A DNA stretch of 64,000 nucleotides from Cryptomeria japonica (taxonomy: Eukaryota > Streptophyta > Pinopsida > Cupressales > Cupressaceae), in contig NC_081409.1 of NCBI RefSeq assembly GCF_030272615.1, positions 24,820,406-24,884,405 on the forward strand. Direction: 5' to 3'. This document shows, in pieces, positions 47,825-58,480 of this stretch. How positions within the stretch are numbered: position 1 is the first letter of the stretch; every line of letters starts with the position of its first letter. Under the pieces are notes generated by a model. It was not told the origin of the DNA. It made no database searches and saw nothing but the letters and a program-made list of their open reading frames with translations. Both the position numbers and the translations under genes were made by a program.

Positions 47825-50737
47825 TTATGCAAATGATTGGATCAACGGGATCAAAGGATGGAAAATATGCATTGGATAATGGATAGGGTACTGGAAGAAC
47901 TGTGCTTGAGTGGATAGAAATGTTGGCAAGATTGACATTGGCACACACCTTGAGGGGTCGTGGACTAATGGAGGAAAAATGGATCTCAGATTGTGAGATT
48001 TGGATGGAGGAATAGATTGGGATTTTGGGACATAAGAGCCCAAAATGGATGATGAAGGTGATGGAGGAATAGATTTGAGAGGTTTGGATGGAGGAATATT
48101 AATTTTGGATGCCAAGTTGGATTTATCTTTTTGTGCTTCAAGAAGCTGCTTAGGGATCCACATGGTTTTTGATTTTTCATGCTTTTGTGGTTCCTTGGAG
48201 TGCATTGCTTGCACAAGGGATTTAGGAACCCATATATATTTTGACTTTGCTTTATTTTGCTCAGTGGGCCTTTGTGGCCTTTTGGATATTTATTTTTCTT
48301 TATAGATCATATTGTTCTTTATTTTGACATGTCGATTATATTGGACCTGTTGATCCTCGAATACATGTGGATTTTTAGACTTATGACTTTTATACTTGGC
48401 ATCCAAATTTCTTGGAGGGGGAAAGGAATGCATGGATGGATATGAATGAAATGGACTCCTTTTGGATTGATGAAATTTACTCAAGGATGTGTGCCTTTTC
48501 TGACCTTGCATAAAGGACGAAGGGATATAGGGACCTAAGATGGATGGAAAGTATGATGGGGAAGGTGTATGTTTTGATTTTGATGGAGGGATACCAACGT
48601 CTTGAGAGTGAGTTGTGTAGACATGACCCTTAAGATCTTCTTTGATATGGAGGGGTTCTTTCTCATGAAGGTCTACTCCTTTGCCTTTATGAATATCTTG
48701 ACTTGTAGGATACTCTTTTCTTTGGGAAGAAGACGCGAGTCCATTATCAGGTGGATATGATATGAGAGAAATAATGAGATCTTGAAGTGGATCGGATTGC
48801 ACCAAAGTGGAAGAACTCATTATGCATGTCGAGGGTTCATGAACATCTTTCACTAACACATTAGAATCATGAGGGGGATTAGGATCATGAGGGCGACTAG
48901 GATTGTGTAGTGGACATGGTTCAATGACAGGCTCTTCAAGAGATGGAATGGGAGAAATAATGGGATCATCAAAAGGAATGAGATCTTGGAGTGTATATGG
49001 AGCATTAAGACAAGGAGATGGAGGAACAAAAGGATCTTGTGGAGGATTTAAAGGAATAATTTGATCTTGACAAGGAGGAAGATCATTGGAATCCTCTTTA
49101 AAGGTGCTTTTCTCTTGACTTTCAATGGGATCATCATAAAGGATGGAACGGATATCTTGATCTTTCTTAGGAAGTGGAATGTCAATGGGATTTGAAAGGA
49201 CATTTTGTTCATGAAATGGAAGGGGATCATTTGGGATTGGATGAACTGGGATATCTTGATCTTGCTCGGGGAATGGAGTGTCAATGGGATTTGAAAGGAC
49301 ATTGTGTTCTTAGATAGAATTGACAGGAATAAGTGAATCATTGTGAGTGTCTGGGGAAATGGGATCCTGGTCAACAATTGGATGGGATGATAATGTTTCA
49401 GGATCTTGAACTTGATCTATTTTAACACGCGTTTCTTTATGCTCTAAATTATCCTCTTGACATGAGGTTGGACTTTGGATATGCATGGGGGATTCTAACA
49501 AGGAATCAATTCTTTGGCATGAAGGAAATGCACTTTGAACATTTATGATGGATTCTGGCAAGGAATCAATGCTTGAACATGAGGAAGAGGGACTTCGAAT
49601 GGGGTCCTCTGAAATAGGTAATGGCATTAAAGTGCATGGTGGCATTGGGTCTAGTATTTCTGAAACATGACAAGGATGTGCATCATGAATTGGATTACCT
49701 TGGCAATCAATTATGGATAGCCCTTGGATAATTTCATCCTTGGGTGTATTGTTTGATGAGGACAATATGGAAGGTTCTAGTGAAACTTCTAAAGGTGTAG
49801 GGATAGATGCCACTGGAGAGTCAATTTGTTTGTGGGGGGATGAGGCATTGCTAGAGATAATTGTATTATCTTGATCTTCCTCAAAGAACTCACTTGGTAA
49901 TTTCCTTAAGAGCATTGCAATAAAGCCACCTTTCTTTCAAGGTTTTGACATAGTTGTATCTGGAATTTGAACTTGTTTGGCAAGGAGTTGGTTCTGATTT
50001 GGTGTCATGTTTTGATATTGGACTTGGTTCAATTGTTCTGACATGTTTGAAACTTGGGTTGGTGTGTGCTGCAACCTTTGTTTTTGAATGTTTGGTTGTG
50101 GTTGTTGACATTGATATTCCACCATTGGTTGAACCATTTGTTGACATTGTATAGTTGGTTGGACATATTGTTGAAATTGGACCATTGGTTGTGTTGGTTG
50201 TATATGTTGGACAATTGGTTGTGTCTGTTGGAAATGTTGGAACTGTTGAACCATTGGTTGCGATGGTTGAAAATGTGATTGATAGTAAACACCTTCTTGT
50301 TCTTGTTGTGGAGGCACATAATGTTGTTGTCTCTTTTCTTGAAATTGTTTCATCATCTCTATTTGTGAGAGGAGAGATGGTATGTCTGATCGTTCAATAA
50401 GAGATCTTACATCAATTGGCTCAATCTTTGGATTTCGACCTAGAAATTTTTGAAACATTTTGGACATTTGTGATCTATTCTTCTCAATGTTTTTCACTCT
50501 TTGTTCCAATATCTCCTCTTCTTGAGCTAGTTTCTCCTCTAGTTTTTGTATTTGGACATTTACATCATCATGATAAGTTTGATCCAAGTTCTGAGACATG
50601 TAGAGATTGGATTGACATGATTGATTTCTCAATTGTGATGACATGGCTTCGTAAGAAGGTTGAGACCTCATTTCAACAAACATATCACTATGCAATGCAA
50701 CTAATGGGATTGACAAATGCAACCTAAAGGATGACAA
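47825..50737 (-). pseudogene. Long gag-like frame of copy 2
   Basis: The minus-strand segments 50737-49937, 49915-49310, 48859-48290 and 48214-47825 all share one frame, giving about 970 codons with a handful of stops. The N-terminal part (residues about 45-130) has a strong coiled coil (LEEKLAQEEEILEQRV, MSKMFQKFLGRN). Residues 150-270 are Gln-rich with VQPMV/QTQPIVQ repeats. The rest is Ser/Pro-rich with SILGSYVPKS and SILGPYIPSS repeats and KSKTMWIPK near the end. No zinc knuckle, protease, RT or integrase is present. It lies where gag is expected on minus, so I infer an element-specific structural protein. Confidence 0.6.
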
Positions 50738-52958
50738 TGCAACTTAATGTTTTTGTTGTTTTTCAAGATTTTGACAAACTCATGAATGCAATTCTAAAAA
50801 TGAGACCCTTAGGAAATTGAAATGATGTCTAGACCTCAAAGGACAAAAGGACCGAGTGACAATAGGACAAATTGACAATGTCTCACCTATATGCTTGGAT
50901 ACTAAGCTAGGTTTGACCAAATGACATTGATGACAAAAAGAAAAAAGTTTGATAAGGTCAAGACATCCTAACAATAACTTAGGGTTTATCAAAGATTTGC
51001 ATTACTCAAGTATGACAAAACCTAGTTTTGACACTATATGCAAAGGGACAATTACTATGCAAATGACCCTAATATGATATGATAATGACCTGAACTTAAT
51101 GAAGAGACCTAGGGTATGCAAATGTGACCTAATGTTATGAGGACAAGGATGCAAATGCAAATGTATGACAATGTCAACCTAAGGCAAAACCTAAGGTTGA
51201 ATTATGAAATGGTATTACTCTAATGCAAGAGGACACATGCAAAATGGATGACCCTTATTGATATGCAAAGGAGTATGACCTAGGTGAAACTTAACCTTGG
51301 TACTTGTCAATGACTTTGCAAAATGAAAACCTAGGATGAACCTAAATCTAAGTGACATGAATGTTGAGACAAGATTTTGAAAAATGTTTGACAACCATGT
51401 TTGAAGGTTTTTTGAACTTTGTTGAATGAAATACTCTTGTATTTAACCTTGTTTTGAATCAATTTGTCTTGTTTTTTTTTTATGAAATGAGACACAACTC
51501 AACTTTTGACAAGCAAAGAAGACAAGATATTTCAACTTAGACTCAAAACAATCATGCTCATTCACACATTTCTTATGGATGGCAAGGGCAGTAGGTACTT
51601 GAGAGGTAGACTCATTATGAGATTCAAAGAGAATACATAGATGCTTGACCCCACAGGCTCCCCTCCATGGCACTCACTTCTCAGGGTAGCCAAGCATCAG
51701 TCCCCATGGAAATCTCCCCATGGCGAACTTAGTATCTCTTCCAAGTATCCGAACTTGTCCTTCTCAAGCAACTAGAAGGATTTTTGGCCTCTAAATACAA
51801 GGTGTTTAGTAAGGAGTTCTGTTAAGTATTACTCCTTGGTGTCACACAAGCATGATTGAGACATTAAGCCCACCAAGATACCAAACAAATGTAGTCGCGC
51901 AAGCATGATTTAAATGGTGAGGCCCTACTTAGATGTTGATATGAGAAAGAGTTCAAGGGTCATCACTTCCCAAGTAACTACAATTCCCACATAACCCTTC
52001 CTTCAAAGCTTTCACCCATCAGGTATTTATTTATAGTGAGTTAGAATGCCAAGATACTCTGGCTATGCTCACTTTGGGTCATTCCCTTCTCACGATTGTC
52101 ACTTGCTTGCAAAAAATAGCAAATGGTCGGGAAGGCAGGCCCTCTAAAGGTAACAAACAATAAAAACATGAGAATGGTATCGAAGATCTGGATTTCTGAT
52201 CACCCTAAGAAGGATGAGAGCATACTCTCCTACTCCAATGTCAAACTCGACAAGCAAAGTGAACACATGTTCATTCCATCCTACTTAGCAAACATACTAG
52301 GTGCCTAATTAAAAATCATAAACACAAAGTTTGGTTGGAATATAAGGCAACCTGCAAAATCACTAAGTTAGGAGTTTGATTTGTTTGGTCTTTGACTAGT
52401 GAACCTGCAAACAATTCATTAGTAGTTTGTGAAATAATTCTTTGTCAAGCGTTTCGCCACAAAGCCACCAATAATGTTAGAGAATCAAGAAAAATGAATC
52501 ACCATCAAAATTAATCCATAAAAGTTGTGATTCTTTGTCCTCTTAGATTAATCTATGTGAAATTTATCAAATTTACCACCCTAGATTAATCTAGATAAAA
52601 TTTGCATGAATGCATGATTAATTTGCCAAGCTAAATTAATCTAGATGAAGGTTGCATGATTTTGTTTTTGAAAATTTTGACCATTTACAGTAGCATAATT
52701 AAAAATGTCATAACTTCCTCAATATTATTCCAAATCACAAACCGTAAGATGATCTGGAAAGGTAAAAAAGTGATCTAATATACCCAGAAATCATTTATTT
52801 TAATTTTGCATGAAATGTTTTACGTGATAAATTAATTATGACTTTTTTTTTTAGAAGAAAAATCTGCAATTTCTCCACAAAAAAAAATCTGCAACTTCAC
52901 AAAACATTCAAAAAAATATATTAGATCCAAGCATGTTCACATCGGGTTCACCAATTAA
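50738..52958. other. Leader region of copy 2, no gene seen
   Basis: Low-complexity DNA with repeated ATGACCTAAT / GACAATGC / AACCTAGG words (50800-51360), then the leader segment shared with copy 1 (51600-52330). On minus a TGG-starting sequence (TGGTGAACCCGATG, reverse complement of 52940-52953) lies about five bases inside the 5' LTR and may be the primer site; I cannot assign the tRNA. Confidence 0.5.
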
Positions 52959-54214
52959 TGTAGATAGGAAATGTGGAAATCATCACAAGCAATAGAAAAT
53001 TGGACTAGTTCCATCACGAAAACTAAAATGCAGTGATAACAATCCTAAAAACATTCAATGAAAACATGAAGACAAGACATTCTAAATGAAATCTAAGCAA
53101 ACCAAATGCAGATGTCTCCTTCATGTGGCTCCATTGTCCTTCTTTATCCTTCAAATTGCTTTGTTTTTTGGATCTCACCTACAAGTGCATACATATGAGA
53201 TGAAAGCAAGATTGACAAGATAGCATGACAGCGTAAGGGTACTAGAATCGTGATTGATTCGGCCTTTTGATTGAAGAAATTCATCCAATTTAAAGAATTT
53301 GGAGAGAGATGAGACAAGAATTCGATGGATGAGATCGATTCAATCTAATGGTCGACATCGCATGCAAAGGGGAGTCTCTTGGGAAATTGCCATTTTGATG
53401 GCAAGTGGAAGATGAGTTAGAAGGACAATTCCATTTTCGACACTTGGTCGAAAATGGAAACTTTGCCTTTGAGAGAGGAGACAAGTGATTCACTTTTTAG
53501 AAAGTAAATCACTTAAGTGAAGACATTTGAGTGAGGTGGAAATTAATAATTAATAATTATTAATTTCACTCATAAAATCAAATTAGCCAATTAATATTAA
53601 AAAAAATTAATTGTGACATGGACAAAAATATGGTGAATAATTAAATATATATTTATTTATTCAAAAAGGGACATGTTAGTAAGAAAGGGGATTAATTAAT
53701 TATTTAATTAATTAACCTAGGGGAAATGGTTTGAATAAAATTAAGATACCAACCCTAATGATGAATTAAGTCCCAATAGTGATGATTGATTGGCTAATAA
53801 TTGATGAAAATTAATGACAATTGACTAAATTTGACAACAAAATAGGACACAGGATCGAAAAAGACCCAAAATTGATAATGATTTTTATAAGAGATTAATA
53901 AGATTGATTGATAATGACTTGATAATATTAATTGATATTGAGGTTGATAATTAATGACTAATTAATTATCAACAATGAGGGAATTAAGTCTAATTGTCAA
54001 GATGATACCAATTCGAATGATTTAAAAAATGCCAATTATAATGATTTAGGACCAAATGTGATTGAACAAAATTGATGAGGGTTGGATTTGAAATGAATTG
54101 AAACCAGAGGAATGACACAATGCCAACATATGATGAAAATCAAATGTGACATAGAAGACATGCTAAGAATTAGGTTAGCAATGTAAGAGTGATGACCAAT
54201 TTTGAGTGACTACA
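52959..54214 (-). repeat. LTR of copy 2 (right; 5' LTR on minus)
   Basis: It runs from TGTAGATAGGAAATG to TTGAGTGACTACA and is followed by the duplicate ATAAT. It is nearly identical to 44316-45572. Confidence 0.92.
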
Positions 54215-54273
54215 ATAATGATAAGTATTGAAGGTTAAAAAAAATTAATTTTACATATCAAACAAAAGTGTAC

Positions 54274-54342
54274 CAGATCCTGAGATGCTCCTCCAGTGCA
54301 AGGAGGAGGGTTCGCCATTGACGAAATAGGTATGGATATTTC
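54274..54342 (-). CDS. Accessory gene, exon with NGEPSSLHWRSI motif
   Basis: It is bounded on minus by an acceptor (CATACAG) and a donor (ATCTG/GTACAC). It reads NIHTYFVNGEPSSLHWRSISGSG without a stop. It is the duplicate of the exon at 44205-44260. The gene continues on the other side of the LTR element. Confidence 0.55.
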
Positions 54343-54438
54343 CTGTATGAAAAAACTATAAGATTATAATATATCACAATTTCACATGTACGCGTGCATA
54401 TAATCATGAAATCAAGAAAATAAAGTAGAGATACATAC

Positions 54439-54505
54439 CTCTGCCCTCTCTTGATCCACAGGTGAATCAGGTGCATTCAACAAATCCACAAAGCTCAATG
54501 GCCAT
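54439..54505 (-). CDS. Accessory gene, exon WPLSFVDLLNAPDSP
   Basis: A clean donor (GCAGAG/GTATGT) ends the exon at 54439. The upstream limit is uncertain because no good AG acceptor is visible. It reads WPLSFVDLLNAPDSPVDQE with no stop. Confidence 0.45.
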
Positions 54506-54599
54506 TGTACATGTAAAATAGACAAAAAACACTAATCAATCTTCAAACCCCAACTAATACTTGTTTTCAACATTTTCAAACAATTGTACAACTAAAAAT

Positions 54600-54683
54600 G
54601 TGTTCAATTGCCTTCTTCACATGTTTTGGCGTCTCTGAGGAATTCTTTTTCTTAGGATGAGCCCTAGAGGTGGAGGGGGTACC
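54600..54683 (-). CDS. Accessory gene, Lys/Ser-rich exon
   Basis: It follows an acceptor (TTTTTAG) at 54684-54690 on minus and reads GTPSTSRAHPKKKNSSETPK then HVKKAIEH. The basic PKKKN stretch could be a nuclear localisation signal (inference). The donor is not clear. Confidence 0.4.
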
Positions 54684-54819
54684 CTAAAAACACAAAATTA
54701 ACATGAGATATTAGTACAAATAATAAATTAAACATAATTTTAAAAATCTAAAATGAAATGACTTGCATATTCTATCAAAACAATACATAAAAAGAGTTGT
54801 ACAAAATATGATACTGTAT

Positions 54820-55062
54820 AGCCTTGTAGGCCAAAATCGATCGCTAAGAGCGTGATGTCATCAATCTGGGACATTTCATCCCCTATCAACACCTACAAAC
54901 TAGAAATTGGACCAAGCATTAAAGATAGTTAGTATATCTTGTATTTTTTTGAATTCAAAGTGTACTATTCTATTTTCACATGCTACAAAATTTATACCTC
55001 AGGCATCGAAGTTGCACCTACAGTAACTGGGGGAGGTGTATGGGATACCGCTGCTGCATCCA
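54820..55062 (-). CDS. Accessory gene, two small exons
   Basis: Exon 54998-55056 ends in a good donor (CCTGAG/GTATAA) and reads AVSHTPPPVTVGATSMPE. Exon about 54820-54892 follows an acceptor (TTTGTAG) and reads VLIGDEMSQIDDITLLAIDF. Both are stop-free. The exact outer limits are uncertain, so they are given together. Confidence 0.4.
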
Positions 55063-55169
55063 GAAATGCATATTATTTGTCTCAATTCAAATCAATGTAT
55101 AAATGAAAATTTATTTATGTAATTACAAATTTAAAGTGACTGATAAATAAAATGTTATGAATTCAAATC

Positions 55170-55468
55170 AACACAACTGTGTCTATGGCTCATGGGCAAA
55201 CACCACGTCCATCAACTCATCTGTCAGTGTGATATCCTCAACCGTGTGAGCCTAACATCAACAACCACAAATCGTGCACATATGATATGAGTATCCATCT
55301 GTACAACTACATCATCTATCCCCGAGAATATCCCCGAGCAACTGACACACATATGCTCGATGGGCTCTCTGTCACCCTCTAACGACTCATCATCCAATAC
55401 AATAGGGTGTGCTAATGACGTCCCATGTTGGATGATGGCACCAGTCAATGTTGTGGCTGCCTAAGAGT
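55170..55468 (-). pseudogene. Accessory gene, acidic region (possibly frameshifted)
   Basis: Minus-strand frame 55448-55224 reads an acidic stretch (DDESLEGDREPIEHM, GIDDVVVQMD), and a second frame continues (VEDITLTDELMDVVF, near 55225). It directly follows the exon ending near 55469 but in another frame, so either a splice or a frameshift lies between. No known domain is recognised. Confidence 0.4.
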
Positions 55469-56223
55469 CTATAGCTCCATCGACTCTTTCATCTCTAATG
55501 GGACAACCTGATGCACCTTGGGTTGGGGTGCTAGGGGCTGGCGACTCTCCACAGCTAATCCCCTATGGGCTCCAGGTCTATTTTGGGTAGTGCCACCACC
55601 TCTACCATGAAACTCTCTCATGTCAAAATAGTTTGGATGCACATTGAGCACAAACTCACAATATATTTTTGTCAAAAAATATAATAGCACCTCATAATTA
55701 TTACAAGGTGGATCATCAAAGACCATCCACCACCTCTGCCAAAAAAGATTCTTCATCTGTACATTGGTACACCAATGTATGGGAAACCTCTTTGCATTAA
55801 GAGGTAATGACTAACCAATTTTGGGATCAACAAAAAGGGCACATATTTGTTGTTTAGAAATATTTTTGTTTTTTACTCCATCATATGATAACCCATTGGC
55901 ATAGAATTGACGACACCTATCCCTAAAGCTTCCCCATTTGGTAATTTCTGTGGAAATAGCTATGGCACCACTAGCTAATGTTTCTAGGCTAGTGGTGAGG
56001 GATTGATGATGGTCAAGTTCAGAAGTATTCAAATTTGCAATCAGTCTATTGATTTTAGACATATTTTGTCCTAACCGATTAATTAATTCTTCTTGTGTTT
56101 CAACTATGCGGTCAAAAGGAGGAATTGGGGGCTGTTCTTGTGTATTTTCAGGAGGTGCATTTGGTTGTTCTTATGGGTTTTCAGGAGGTGCATTTGGTTG
56201 TTCTTATTTTGGATTAGAAGAAT
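55469..56223 (-). pseudogene. Accessory gene, main exon with EQPNAPPEN repeats
   Basis: The exon begins after acceptor AAACCAG (56224-56230) and joins in phase to ATGGATCAAG of exon 1. It reads three EQPNAPPEN-type repeats, with two TAA stops at places where the repeat otherwise has CAA. A coiled-coil-like region follows (VETQEELINRLGQNMSKINR), then a Trp/Arg-rich domain (WGSFRDRCRQFYANGL, NLFWQRWWMVFDDPP, ILCEFV-like). A single TAG at 55811 also fits CAG decay; TAG 55469 may be another. The fold is not recognised. The presence of a spliced gene on the opposite strand to the transposase recalls two-gene transposons such as En/Spm or MuDR (general knowledge), but no sequence likeness is claimed. 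Confidence 0.55.
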
Positions 56224-56337
56224 CTGGTTTTTGAAACAAAAAATGAAAAAACCTAATCAAAATTAATGAAATTAAATTCAAAATGTAAAACAAATTGCAT
56301 AAACCGGAAAGAAAGACAAAAATAAACAAAAACTAAC

Positions 56338-56347
56338 CTTGATCCAT
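56338..56347 (-). CDS. Accessory gene, first coding exon
   Basis: ATGGATCAAG on minus is followed by the donor GTTAGTTTTTG. The intron (56224-56337) is AT-rich and ends TTTCAAAAACCAG. Splicing gives MDQDSSNPK..., in frame with the main exon. The start is chosen because it is the only ATG that splices in frame here. Confidence 0.5.
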
Positions 56348-56415
56348 AGCTTGGAGGACAAATCTAGCACCCCATTCGTCATTTAGGAGAGGAAATGGGA
56401 AAAAAATAAAGTTAA

Positions 56416-56690
56416 AAACGCGCTATTCACGGGTAAATGAGACCTAGTTTTTTTTTTTTAACTTTTTTTACCAAGCACAACGTATGCGGTTTTATTTGGA
56501 TTATTAGCGCGTACGTGCTCATTTTCCTATGAGCAGGACGTACATGCTCAATTTCCTAGGAGTAGCACCTACGCACTCATTTTCCTAAAAGAAGTGCGTA
56601 CGCACTACCTTTTCTAGGCTCGGGAAGAACAAACCTAAGCGCGTACGCAGGAATTTCAAATTTTAAAACCGCGTACACGCTGCTTGTTTT
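56416..56690. repeat. Subterminal GCGTACG-type repeats, right cluster
   Basis: At least seven copies of an AGCGCGTACGTGCTC / AGTGCGTACGCACT-like motif occur (near 56418, 56506, 56528, 56564, 56593, 56641, 56671), several joined by CATTTTCCTA spacers of about 30 bases. Fewer copies occur at the left end (30878, 30906, 32591, 39409). Many are near-palindromic. Confidence 0.7.
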
Positions 56691-56701
56691 TCCAATTTTT
56701 T

Positions 56702-56746
56702 TGGATGGTGTCCACTTTTCTGACCACCATCTTTGCGCACATACCC
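56702..56746 (-). repeat. Right terminal inverted repeat
   Basis: The reverse complement opens GGGTATGTGCGCAAAGATGG, pairs with the left end at 29992, and is followed by the duplicate ACAT (56747-56750). Confidence 0.8.
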
Positions 56747-56750
56747 ACAT

Positions 56751-57400
56751 AACCAATCTACATGCTCCAATGGCGTGTTAAATTAGGCATTGATGGTGTA
56801 AAATAGTGATGTTGTTCTAAGAAATCAGTCTCAGGAAGTTAATGAACAACAATCTGTACCCATAGAACAAGGTAGTCCTGATGTTACTTTGATGAATTGG
56901 CAAGGTGAGGATTTCTGTGGGGTTAATCAATCATATATCCCTATAGTAGCCAACACAAGATCCAAGAAAAGGGATATCGACATGGGGCAGCAGACTAATA
57001 AGAATAATGATCAGCCTTTCTCAAGTACCCAAGCTTAGGCAGGGTCTTTCTCTACTCAAAATACACAGATTCTTCAGAGATCACAGCTTGCGATGACCAA
57101 AGATCAGCCAAAAATCTAACCTCAGTCAATACAAATGCAAAAGGTCATTTTTGTTACTAAGGGACAATAGAAGGTTAGTATGACTGATTTTAATATTTTG
57201 GATCAGTTGAAGAAAACTGATGTTAGCATGTCAATGTGGGATTCACTATCTCTACCTAGGAAAAAAGATTTGTTACATGATGCTTTGTCTAACCTTTCCT
57301 TGATTTCCTAGCCATCTAATCAGCAAGCTTCAAAGGTTGTTCTTACCAATAAGCCTCATCAGAAGAGTGAACAAGAGTCTCAATATCTAAGGTAAACAAA
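56751..57400 (+). pseudogene. Gypsy gag, 3' part
   Basis: It resumes the gag frame broken at 29991, completing the zinc knuckle with the last Cys (NQSTC, 56751-56765). About seven TAA/TAG stops follow, all at plausible Gln codons. A conserved stretch near 57190 (FNILDQLKKT, MSMWDSL) is typical of the segment before the protease in plant Gypsy polyproteins. Near 57390 the frame shifts to that of the protease. Confidence 0.75.
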
Positions 57401-58083
57401 CTACCTCCCTTTTATGTCAATCTAATCATTGGCCAGCACCTAGTGCATAACTGCATGATAGATTCAGGTGCAAGTAGCTCAATAATGCCCAAGCAGTTGG
57501 TTGACCAATTAGTATTGACTTATGAGCCATTGAAAAAGGATGTAGTGCAGTTAGATGGGACTATTGTAAATATTGTAGGAGTCATTAAAATTTGATTCTA
57601 ACACTCCATGCTTACCCCAATTTTTCTATTTCACAAGATGTTTATGTGATAGACCCGCAACCCTACTTTGCAATTTTCTTATCAAGAGACTTTACAACCA
57701 AATTAGGGGGTTATTTGTCATATGACTGGACACATGTTTTTTGGGACTAGGTATGGAACTAAAGTTACTATTATATCAGAAGCTTTAGCTAATGATCACA
57801 TAGAACCCTATGTCCCTAGTGCTGTTAATGCCAATTTGACCATTCATGAGAAAGATGACCAACCCATTTCACGTGATCCAAACACCCCTATTGATGGTAT
57901 TCCTAACATTATTCTGGATGAATGGGCAGCTGAGAATCTTGAGGAAGATCCTTTTAAAAATATGGATGAGGTAAACCTTGGAGTCTATATGTTTCATGAA
58001 CAAGGTTCTGTTGTCCCAAATTTGATGAAGGATGTTGGACAACAAGATAATCAACATCAAAATAGAGCTTGGGTCAAGAAGTA
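57401..58083 (+). pseudogene. Gypsy aspartic protease region
   Basis: The active site reads MIDSGASSSIMPKQL (57455). It is followed by a TGA and TAA near 57592, then FFLSRDF-like and GGYLSYDWTHVFFGT residues (57700-57740), typical of the protease C-terminus and linker in plant Gypsy elements. An acidic linker (DEWAAENLEEDP, MDEVNLGVYMF) runs on to a frameshift at about 58084. It would cleave the polyprotein. Confidence 0.8.
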
Positions 58084-58480
58084 AGAATGGTGTTGGTGGT
58101 GGTTGCATGTTGATTTCCTCTATTGATGATAAGTATTATGTAGCTTTCAGGTTTTCTTTTAGCTACACCAATAATATAGCTGAGTATGAGGCCTTAATTC
58201 ATGGTCTACAATGGGAAAAGAAGAGAGGAATCAATTGTTTGTAGGTTTATGGTGACAGTGAACTGGTTGTCAACCAAGTAAGAGGTCTTCATACCACTAA
58301 GAATGATCTTTTAAAATCTTATAAACATAGGGTATGGGATCTTATTGAAGATTTCCAAGCTTTCAATCTACTGTCTATTCCTAGAAATCTTAATAAGCAT
58401 GTTGATAGACTTGCTACAATAGGAGCACAGTATGATATTCCAAGTGATATTAGCAATATTAATGAATATCAATATGTAAA
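58084..58480 (+). pseudogene. Extra RNase H domain upstream of the RT
   Basis: The frame reads GSRSKNGVGGGCMLIS, then NNIAEYEALIHGL (58170), a TAG, VYGDSELVVNQVRG (58243), and NKHVDRLATIGAQY (58395). These are the RNase H1 motifs with the Glu and the second and last Asp in place. The first catalytic Asp, expected just before GSRSKNG, is Leu here (ELGS), perhaps by decay. The domain sits between protease and RT. The element's usual RNase H lies after the RT (59700-60050), so this is a second one. Tat-type plant Gypsy elements are known to carry an added RNase H, but I know it as lying after the RT. Confidence 0.75.

Larger units (their letters stand above)
44316..54214 (-). mobile_element. Nested non-autonomous LTR retrotransposon, copy 2, TSD ATAAT
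   Basis: LTRs at 44316-45572 and 52959-54214 are almost identical, so insertion is recent relative to its surroundings. Perfect duplications ATAAT flank it (44311-44315 and 54215-54219). Minus polarity is inferred from the purine tract next to the left LTR (reverse complement of TTTTGCCCCTCTTTGA), a TGG-starting primer-site candidate next to the right LTR, and a long minus-strand frame near the right end. No RT, protease or integrase is visible in 7.4 kb of interior. It lies in an intron of the transposon's accessory gene and is a sister of the element at 6556-19103. Confidence 0.92.

Noticed and set aside
49954..50727. Plus-strand frames rich in Val, Leu and Trp
   Set aside because: They are antisense shadows of the Gln-rich minus-strand gag-like frame.
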